A DNA stretch of 9,565 nucleotides, from NCBI GenBank assembly GCA_031426435.1, contig JANPLH010000026.1, forward strand, positions 1 to 9,565, given 5' to 3'. Made by a program: the position numbers and the translations under genes. Position 1 is the stretch's first letter; every line of letters begins with the position of its first letter. Of this stretch, positions 1 to 6,123 are shown in pieces. The notes below the pieces were generated by a model, which saw only the letters and a list, made by a program, of their open reading frames with translations, searched no databases and was not told the DNA's origin. The DNA is from UBA6168 sp031426435 (GTDB taxonomy: Bacteria; Bacteroidota; Bacteroidia; Chitinophagales; Saprospiraceae).

Positions 1-20
1 GAATTTCCAAACTACTAAGC

Positions 21-3000
21 CTACCGCACCAAATTCACATCCCCCTTCAGCAATTCCACACTTCCGTCAATCAGTTCGACCTCCGCAAACCAGACAAAAA
101 CTGCCGAGTTCATTGGCGTATCACGGTGGTTGCCGTCCCAACCATAAATGGGGTTGTTCGGCTCAAAATCATAGTATTGATAAACTGTTTCTCCCCATCG
201 GTCGAAAACCAGGAAGCTGCGGATTTTTTGAATGCTGTTGCCTCCGGCAAAAATCATGAACACATCGTTGGTGCCGTCGCCGTTGGGCGAAAAAGCATTT
301 GGGACGTAAATTTTGACCTCCTTTTTCACGAAAACGGTGATGTTGGACTCAGCAGTGCAGCCGTCCTTGCTCGTGATTTTCACAAAATAATCCGTTTGCT
401 GCCACGGCTTCGCAATGGGTGATAGGCAATCCAAACAGCTGAGGGTCGAATCAGATTTCCATTCTATCAAGGCTATTTCCGCCTCCGGCAAATTGGTCAA
501 TGCGACCAATTGATAACCATCTCCAAGGTTGATGATGGTGTCGGTGCCGAGCGTGACCAGCGCTTCAGGTGGTTCGGGCAAGTAGGTCTCGCCTGTCAGC
601 TCGCAGCCATTGGCATCTTGCACCACAAGGTCATATGTGCCGGGGGCTACGCCCAAAACGGAGGCTTGGCTGCCAAAACTCGCACCGCCATTCACCGAAT
701 ACTGGAAGGGCGGTGTGCCCCCCGCCATGTCCACAAACGAAATACTGCCGACTGCTGAAAGGCAGGTCGGAACAACAATTTCGACTTCGAAATCAGCAAA
801 AATGACTTCCGTCACGGTCACTTCGTCAGTTGCCGTGCAGCCAGTCAATGCGTTGGTGACGGTCAGCAAATAGGTGCCGGGAGCGTTCACGGTGGGCGTC
901 AAGCCATTTGCGCCAGCAACCAAAGTCCCGTTGGTAGTCGTCCAGGTGGCGAGCCAGTTGCCCGTCGGCAAATCGGTGCTGCCAGTGAGGCCGCCTTGTG
1001 TCTCATTGCAGTTCAGTTCCAAGCCTTGGCCAGCCTCGGCCAGCGGGTTGTCCACGTCCTCTATCACAAAGGTTTGATGGCTGCCTTCGCATCCATTCTC
1101 TGTATTTGTTATGGTCAAAGTATAATTGCCGGGCTGGTCAACGGTCGTTTGAAGCGCATCCTGCGGGCCTGTAAAATTGCCGACTACTGTTGTCCACGCA
1201 TACACAAACTGGCTGCCCGTAGGCCCATTGCCAATGAGCGTGGCCGTTTGTTCCAAGCAGGTAAGCGAGCTTGACGGCACTATGCTCACCATCGGTTCGA
1301 TCTGGTTCACCTGAATGTTCACCTGCGAGGTGGCTGTGCAGCCGTTTGCGCTATTGGTAACGGTCAAAAGGTAATTGCCGCCAGCATTCACGACGGGTGC
1401 CAGTGAAGTAGCACCAGAGACGATGTTGCCGCCGCTCGTTGTCCACAAATAGCCAAATCCCGCACCTTGCGAAGCCGTGCCATTGAGTGAAAGTGTCGGG
1501 TTGTCGCAGGTCAAAGTAGCGGTCGGACCTGCATTGGCGTTAGGAGCGGCCAAGTCTTCCAGCACCTGTACTTGGGCGGTATTGGTACAGCCCGTTGCGC
1601 TGTTGGTGACGGTGAGCAGGTAAGCTCCCGGCTCATTTACCGAAGGTGAAACAGTAGTCGCTCCACCTGAAATATTGCCGTTGGTCGTCGTCCAATTATA
1701 GCCAAAACCCGCACCAGTGCTGCTTCCGGTGCCGTTCAGGTTGATGCTCTGCGTGGTACAGGTCAGCGGGCCGGGGGTGGCAGCAGCGGCATTGGGTAGA
1801 GTTGTGTTTTCAGTGACGGTTACGGCGTTGGTTGCTTCGCAACCATTGTCCGAATTCGTGATTTGGAGGGTATAAACACCGGGGTCGGTGATGAGCGGTG
1901 TAAGCGTAGTTGCTCCGTTGGAAATGGTGCCGTTCACCGTCGTCCACTGGTAGCTGAAATTGGGTCCTGTTGAAGAGCCGTTACCGTTCAGCATTAGTTG
2001 CGTGGTGGTGCAGGTAAGCAAGCCCGCTGGCCCGGTGTTGACCGTGGGCGGTTGGTTGTCTATGGTCACCGTCACGCTCGAAATCGTGGTGCAGTTGCTG
2101 GCAGTGTTGGTGACAGTAAGCAGGTAAGTGCCGGGGGCCGTCACGGTCGGCGTCAGGGTTGTTTGGCTTCCTTGGAACTGGCCATTGGTGGTAGTCCATT
2201 GGTAGGCAAGGCCAGCACCCTGACTGGATGCACTGCCATCCAACTGAACGCTGTTTACAAGGCAGGTCAGCTCGTCTGCCGCACCAGCATTGGCGATGGG
2301 CAGGCTTGCATCCTGTGCGATAACGACCGAGGCTTCTTCGGTGCAGCCGTTTGCACCATTTGTTACTGTTAGTATGTAAGTGCCGGGCGCATTGATGGTT
2401 GGTGTCGCAGACGTTTGCCCCGAAAGAATATTGCCGTTAAGGGTCGTCCAGTTGTAGCTGACTGCGCCCGTTGCGGTGCCGCTGCCGTTCAATGTCAACT
2501 GGTTCATGGTGCAAGACAAAACACCGGGGCTACCTGCATCGGCTGTGGGCGGGGCCACGTTCTCAGTGACGGTGATGGAGGCCGTGGAGGTGCAGCCGTT
2601 CTGCGAATCGGAAACCGTTAGGACGTAAATGCCAGGGTCATTTACCGTTGGAGCCAAGGTATTTTCTCCAGCAGAAATGTTCCCGTTGGCGGTAGTCCAG
2701 AGATAGCTGAACTGGCTGCCTTGGTCGGCGGTGGCGCTGAGGTTGGCCTCGGTAAAGTCGCAGGTCAATTGTACACTTGGCCCTGGGCTGACCATTGGAA
2801 AATTGCCGTTCTGTGAGACGGCCACAGTCGCCACATTGCTGCAGCCGTTGGTCAAGTCTTCAACCGTCAACAGGTAGTTGCCAGGCGCATTTACCAGTGG
2901 CGAAAGTCCCGTTTCTCCACTGACGATAAAGCCATCGGTGGTCGTCCAAAGGTAGGTGAAGTTGGCACCTTGGCTGGAGCCGCTACCGTTCAGGTTGAGG

Positions 3001-5882
3001 CTTGTGACGGTGCAGTTCAGTTGCCCCGCAGGGCCAGTGCTGGCCACGGGTAGTGCCACGTTTTCAGTGACCGTTACTTGCGTCGTGTCGGCGCAGTGGC
3101 TGTCCAAGTCGTTGATTATCAAGGTGTAAACACCTGGGTTGTTGATTTGTGGGTTCAACGTCGTTGCGCCATTGACGATGTTGCCACCTTGCGAAGCCGT
3201 CCAGTTGATTTGGCTGTTGTTGCCAAATGTTGAGTTGGATGCGTTCAGTATTTGCGAATTCACATCGCAGGTGAGCGTGGCTGGTGCGGCTACCGCCGCA
3301 ACGGGTGTATTGAAATTTGCGGCGACCGTCATGCTGGCCGTGCTGGTGCATTGCGAAGCGGTATTGGTGATGGTCAAAAGGTAGGTGCCGGGTGCGTCCA
3401 CATTGGGCGTCAGCGTGGTTTCGCCGTTGGCAAAATGGCCGTTTGTGGTGCTCCAAACAAAGGTGAACCCATTGCCCGACGACGAGTTGGAGGCATTCAG
3501 CGTCGCCGTGGCCGTGGTGCAGTTGAGCGTTGCTGCTGGCACAATATTGACTGTGGGCAAGCTGTTGTTTTGCAGAACAACCACGGAATCCATTGCGGAG
3601 CAACCATTGGCGGCGTTTAACACGGTGATGAAATAGGTACCTGCCGAATTGACCGTAGGTGTAAGGGTCGTTGTTCCATTACCAAGCTGCCCATTGGTCG
3701 TCGTCCATTGGTAACTGATGCCACTGCCAGTGGCCGAGCCGTTGCCGTCAAGCGTTGCTGTGGTGGATTGGCAATTGAGCGATGGCGCAGGTCCAGCTTC
3801 TGCAGCCGGTGGCGTCAGGTTGTTCGTCACCTGCACCGACGAAACGGCAGTGCATCCATTGGGCTGTGTGACTGTGAGTGTGTAAGTACCCACTGCGCCA
3901 ATAAGCGGTGTCAAGGTTGTCCCCCCATTTACAATAGTGCCTCCGACGGTCGTCCATGCGTAGGTCAGGTTGGTGCCGTTGGCAGTGGCGCTGAGTGTGG
4001 TCTGGTTGGTGGAGCAGGTCAGTTGGCTCGGCGGGGCAATGCTAATGGTCGGCAAGCTGTTGTCGCCCGTGACCTGTGCACTGGCCGTTGCGGAGCAACC
4101 ATTGCTACTCTGCGTGACGGTGACGGTATAAGTACCGACGGCATTGACCGTGGGGTTGGCGGTGGTACCACCTGAAACAATGTTGCCACCTGTGGTTGAC
4201 CAAGCAAAAGTCAAGGTACCAGTGCCACTGCTGCCCGATGCGTTCAAAACGAGGCTGGTTGCGGTGCAATTGATGCTGCCCGGCGTGGCAATGACAGCCG
4301 TTGGTGGCGTGGTGTTCGCTGTGATGGTCACTTGCTCCGTATCGGTGCAGCCATTGGCGGGGTTGGTGACAGTTAAAGTGTAAGTTCCGGCAGCATTGAC
4401 GGTGATGGTCGGGATATTATTCGCTGAGGTGATATTGCCGTTTGCGGTCGTCCAAACGAAATTGAGGCCGCTCGGAGTAGAGGTGCTGCCGCTGATGGTG
4501 GCGGAGTTATTGGTGCAATTGAGGTTGCCACTCGGCAGCGCATTGGCGACCGGGAAATTGAAATTGGAGGAGATAGTAGCGGATGCCGTAGCAGTACAAC
4601 CATTCAGGATGTTGGTGACGGTGAGTGTGTAAGTGCCGGGCGAAGCGGCATTGGCTATCAACTCATCGGTTGGCCCTGAAAACGAGCCGCCAACCGTTGT
4701 CCATTGGTACTCAATATTGCCGCCGACCGAGGAGCCGATGCCATCCAGCAGGCTGACGGGTTCTGTGCAGGAAATAGCGTTTGGTGGGGCAATTTCCGCT
4801 ACCGGAACATCGGGGTCGTTCACCACTTCCACGCTGGCGGTCTCGGTGCAAATGGTGTTGCCGATGGTCAGTGTGACCGTCAATTGGTAAAACCCAGCGG
4901 CGCTGACGATGGGGTTCAGTGTATTGGCACCAGAGACTATAATGCCATTGCCTGTGTCCCATTGGTAAGTGATGTCGGGGCCTACCGAGGAGCCGTTGCC
5001 GCTGATGGTGATGCCCTGTCCAAACTCGCAAGGCAAGATGGCGCTGGGGTCGGTCACAGCGTCCAAGTCCACAACGGTTACGGTCATTTCGTCGGTATCG
5101 GCGCAAACGGGTCCGAAAGTGATATCATCAATGGCGAAGTCGTTTCCGCCTCCAATCGTATTTTGATTGACGATGCAAATCTCTGCGGTGGTAGCGCCAC
5201 CAGAGTTCCATACTTCAAAAAACTGCGACCATTGGCAAGGGGTGCCGGGTGCGTTGAAAGTGCCTCCCAGCAGCATTCCATTGATGGAAAATTGCAGCTC
5301 GGCGGGGTTGGAACTGATCACGGAAGTAACCCAAGTACCGAATTCATAAACCGTGTTGGGCGACACATCCACGGTTTGGCACCAAATGTTTTCGTTCGGG
5401 GTTGTGGAGCCATTCACCACCATCATATTGCCGCTGCCGCTCGTATGGTCGCCGCAAGGTTGGAAAGCAGGGTGGTAATCTGATGGGTCTGTGCCTACGG
5501 CATACGTCCCCTCCGGCACCAGTCCAGAAGGTCCCGATCCAGGCACATAATCACTGGTGAATACGCCGCCCCCAGAAAAATTGCCGTCCACGATGATGTT
5601 GTTCGCAGCACCGCCGCCGCTCAGGGTCAGCGTATAGGTCGTGGTCTGCGAAACGGTCACGGAAGTGCTAAGGCTGCCGGGGTCGTTCACGCCGTCCACG
5701 GGCGTCCATGAAATATTGCTGAACGAGCCTGTGCCTGAGCCAGTGAGCGTCACCAAGCCAGGAGCACAGATGACCTGATCAGGCCCAGCGTTCGCCACGA
5801 TATTGCATTGGGCATCAGCATAATGAGAGAGCAGTGTGGCTATTGAAATGAAAAAGAATGATTTTGTAAAGATGTTCCTCAT
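21..5882 (-). CDS. Giant secreted Ig/PKD-repeat protein with type IX secretion (gliding-motility-associated) C-terminal domain
   Basis: This 1953-residue protein is predicted to be exported by Sec and then across the outer membrane by the type IX system. An adhesin or matrix role is inference; the ligand is unknown. Residues 1-24 look like a signal peptide (MRNIFTK, a hydrophobic stretch, then ADA before Q25). Residues ~26-90 form an Ig/PKD-like module (NAGPDQ, SWTP). Residues ~92-262 resemble a galactose-binding-like beta-sandwich (EGTYAVG, SGNMMVVNG, NDFAIDDI). Residues ~278-1693 are 17 tandem repeats. A SprB-type repeat covers ~1705-1764 (GGTPPFQYSVNGG, GTYDLVVQDANGC), an Ig-like module ~1770-1853 (LSCLDC), and the type B sorting domain ~1858-1953 (YVPNAFSPNGDGTNDVF). 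The start follows from the signal peptide; a weak AAGG lies just upstream. The stop is TAG at 21-23, so the gene is complete. Oddity: no Lys or Arg between residues 8 and 1808. It stands alone on its strand here, divergent from the glucanotransferase gene. Confidence 0.93.
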   Translation of the reverse strand: MRNIFTKSFFFISIATLLSHYADAQCNIVANAGPDQVICAPGLVTLTGSGTGSFSNISWTPVDGVNDPGSLSTSVTVSQTTTYTLTLSGGGAANNIIVDGNFSGGGVFTSDYVPGSGPSGLVPEGTYAVGTDPSDYHPAFQPCGDHTSGSGNMMVVNGSTTPNENIWCQTVDVSPNTVYEFGTWVTSVISSNPAELQFSINGMLLGGTFNAPGTPCQWSQFFEVWNSGGATTAEICIVNQNTIGGGNDFAIDDITFGPVCADTDEMTVTVVDLDAVTDPSAILPCEFGQGITISGNGSSVGPDITYQWDTGNGIIVSGANTLNPIVSAAGFYQLTVTLTIGNTICTETASVEVVNDPDVPVAEIAPPNAISCTEPVSLLDGIGSSVGGNIEYQWTTVGGSFSGPTDELIANAASPGTYTLTVTNILNGCTATASATISSNFNFPVANALPSGNLNCTNNSATISGSTSTPSGLNFVWTTANGNITSANNIPTITVNAAGTYTLTVTNPANGCTDTEQVTITANTTPPTAVIATPGSINCTATSLVLNASGSSGTGTLTFAWSTTGGNIVSGGTTANPTVNAVGTYTVTVTQSSNGCSATASAQVTGDNSLPTISIAPPSQLTCSTNQTTLSATANGTNLTYAWTTVGGTIVNGGTTLTPLIGAVGTYTLTVTQPNGCTAVSSVQVTNNLTPPAAEAGPAPSLNCQSTTATLDGNGSATGSGISYQWTTTNGQLGNGTTTLTPTVNSAGTYFITVLNAANGCSAMDSVVVLQNNSLPTVNIVPAATLNCTTATATLNASNSSSGNGFTFVWSTTNGHFANGETTLTPNVDAPGTYLLTITNTASQCTSTASMTVAANFNTPVAAVAAPATLTCDVNSQILNASNSTFGNNSQINWTASQGGNIVNGATTLNPQINNPGVYTLIINDLDSHCADTTQVTVTENVALPVASTGPAGQLNCTVTSLNLNGSGSSQGANFTYLWTTTDGFIVSGETGLSPLVNAPGNYLLTVEDLTNGCSNVATVAVSQNGNFPMVSPGPSVQLTCDFTEANLSATADQGSQFSYLWTTANGNISAGENTLAPTVNDPGIYVLTVSDSQNGCTSTASITVTENVAPPTADAGSPGVLSCTMNQLTLNGSGTATGAVSYNWTTLNGNILSGQTSATPTINAPGTYILTVTNGANGCTEEASVVIAQDASLPIANAGAADELTCLVNSVQLDGSASSQGAGLAYQWTTTNGQFQGSQTTLTPTVTAPGTYLLTVTNTASNCTTISSVTVTIDNQPPTVNTGPAGLLTCTTTQLMLNGNGSSTGPNFSYQWTTVNGTISNGATTLTPLITDPGVYTLQITNSDNGCEATNAVTVTENTTLPNAAAATPGPLTCTTQSINLNGTGSSTGAGFGYNWTTTNGNISGGATTVSPSVNEPGAYLLTVTNSATGCTNTAQVQVLEDLAAPNANAGPTATLTCDNPTLSLNGTASQGAGFGYLWTTSGGNIVSGATSLAPVVNAGGNYLLTVTNSANGCTATSQVNIQVNQIEPMVSIVPSSSLTCLEQTATLIGNGPTGSQFVYAWTTVVGNFTGPQDALQTTVDQPGNYTLTITNTENGCEGSHQTFVIEDVDNPLAEAGQGLELNCNETQGGLTGSTDLPTGNWLATWTTTNGTLVAGANGLTPTVNAPGTYLLTVTNALTGCTATDEVTVTEVIFADFEVEIVVPTCLSAVGSISFVDMAGGTPPFQYSVNGGASFGSQASVLGVAPGTYDLVVQDANGCELTGETYLPEPPEALVTLGTDTIINLGDGYQLVALTNLPEAEIALIEWKSDSTLSCLDCLSPIAKPWQQTDYFVKITSKDGCTAESNITVFVKKEVKIYVPNAFSPNGDGTNDVFMIFAGGNSIQKIRSFLVFDRWGETVYQYYDFEPNNPIYGWDGNHRDTPMNSAVFVWFAEVELIDGSVELLKGDVNLVR
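24..311 (-). other. Gliding-motility-associated C-terminal (type B, type IX secretion) sorting domain
   Basis: Residues ~1858-1953 of the giant protein carry the hallmark YVPNAFSPNGDGTNDVF at ~1859-1875, then FLVFDRWGETVYQ, the YGWDGNHRDTPMNSAVFVWFAEV segment (read here in two parts around NHRDT) and a final KGDVNLVR. This is the pattern of the CHU_C/TIGR04131 family, which directs cargo through the type IX system and onto or off the cell surface. It is rich in Lys and Arg (e.g. VFVKKEVKIY, IQKIRS), unlike the whole region before it. No type IX machinery gene is in the window, as is usual for cargo genes. Confidence 0.92.
804..5051 (-). repeat. 17 tandem ~252-bp repeats encoding ~84-residue Ig/PKD-like modules
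   Basis: The array lies inside the giant secreted protein. Aligning the translation by eye gives 17 units of 81-85 residues. Successive units, N- to C-terminal on the minus strand, begin at about 5051 (divergent first copy), 4814, 4562, 4313, 4061, 3818, 3566, 3314, 3059, 2807, 2558, 2309, 2057, 1805, 1553, 1304 and 1055, with the last ending at 804. The unit pattern is a Pro near position 4, LxC or similar at ~16, W(T/S)T at ~38, a TTLTP-like loop at ~50, PGTYxLTVTN at ~60-68, NGC at ~72 and a VTVTEN-like end. Every unit has exactly two cysteines, at ~16 and ~72. The Trp is in all 17; the WTT form is lost in unit 1 (WDT) and unit 8 (WTAS). Unit 1 is the most divergent. Synonymous and amino-acid differences between units indicate established rather than freshly duplicated copies. 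Confidence 0.92.
5097..5609 (-). other. Galactose-binding-like / carbohydrate-binding-type beta-sandwich domain in the giant protein
   Basis: Residues ~92-262 of the giant protein differ from the repeats around them. They begin with NNIIVDGNFSGG, continue through EGTYAVGTDPSDYHP, CGDHTSGSGNMMVVNG and IWCQTVDVSPNTVYEF, and close with GNDFAIDDITFGPVC. The opening Asn/Gly/Phe strand, the NMMVVNG core and the terminal Asp-Asp-Ile strand are typical of jelly-roll modules next to type IX sorting domains in Bacteroidota. The module is the likeliest ligand-binding head of the protein, carried on the repeat stalk; that role is inference. The exact Pfam family cannot be fixed by eye. Confidence 0.6.
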
Positions 5883-5932
5883 GCTTGACCTTGTTTTCTG
5901 TTAAAATTCTTTAAAGCGAGCAACCAGTGTTT

Positions 5933-5965
5933 CAAAGCATAAAGAAACGGAAAAATTCAGGGCAA
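5933..5965 (-). promoter_or_regulatory. Candidate promoter of the giant protein gene
   Basis: On the minus strand, TATGCTTTG (5941-5933) resembles the Bacteroidota -7 box TAnnTTTG with one extra spacer base. A TTG (5965-5963) lies 21 bases upstream of it, near the expected -33 position. The box ends about 50 bases before the ATG, leaving a short A/T-rich leader. The -7 match is imperfect, so the call is tentative. Confidence 0.35.
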
Positions 5966-6095
5966 CGTAGCAAAGGCAGTAAAATCCAATGAAAAATTGG
6001 GGGTTTGGCTGTAAATGGGCAATAATGATTTTCTGTGGTTCCTGCCCCTAACCGCCTCCCACCAAAAATCACCCCCTCGTCTCAACACCATAACA

Positions 6096-6103
6096 TACTT
6101 TTG
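6096..6103 (+). promoter_or_regulatory. Candidate -7 box (TAnnTTTG) of the glucanotransferase gene
   Basis: TACTTTTG is an exact match to the Bacteroidota -7 consensus TAnnTTTG and ends 20 bases before the ATG at 6124. Transcription would start around 6109-6111, giving a leader of roughly 13-15 bases without a Shine-Dalgarno site. I find no clear -33 TTG at the expected spacing; the sequence there is C-rich. Confidence 0.5.
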
Positions 6104-6123
6104 CGCCCTAAAACCTGCCAAGA

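Noticed and set aside
3064..3603. 179-codon minus-strand frame inside the repeat array
   Set aside because: It is another frame of the same strand as the giant protein; the His/Gln/Arg-rich translation is the frame-shifted shadow of the repeats.
804..5051. The 252-bp periodicity considered as a CRISPR or non-coding satellite array
   Set aside because: The period is a multiple of three, the units translate into one continuous open frame with conserved Cys/Trp positions, and there are no short identical repeats with unique spacers.
4704..5483. 259-codon open frame on the plus strand opposite the giant protein gene
   Set aside because: It lies antisense within the repeat and head-domain coding region, shows no recognisable domain, and its composition mirrors the Gly/Thr/Asn/Val-rich coding strand.
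5986..6000. Short inverted repeat CCAAT-GAAAA-ATTGG in the divergent intergenic region
   Set aside because: A 5-bp stem with a 5-base loop and no T-run is too weak for a terminator and could occur by chance; an operator role cannot be supported.
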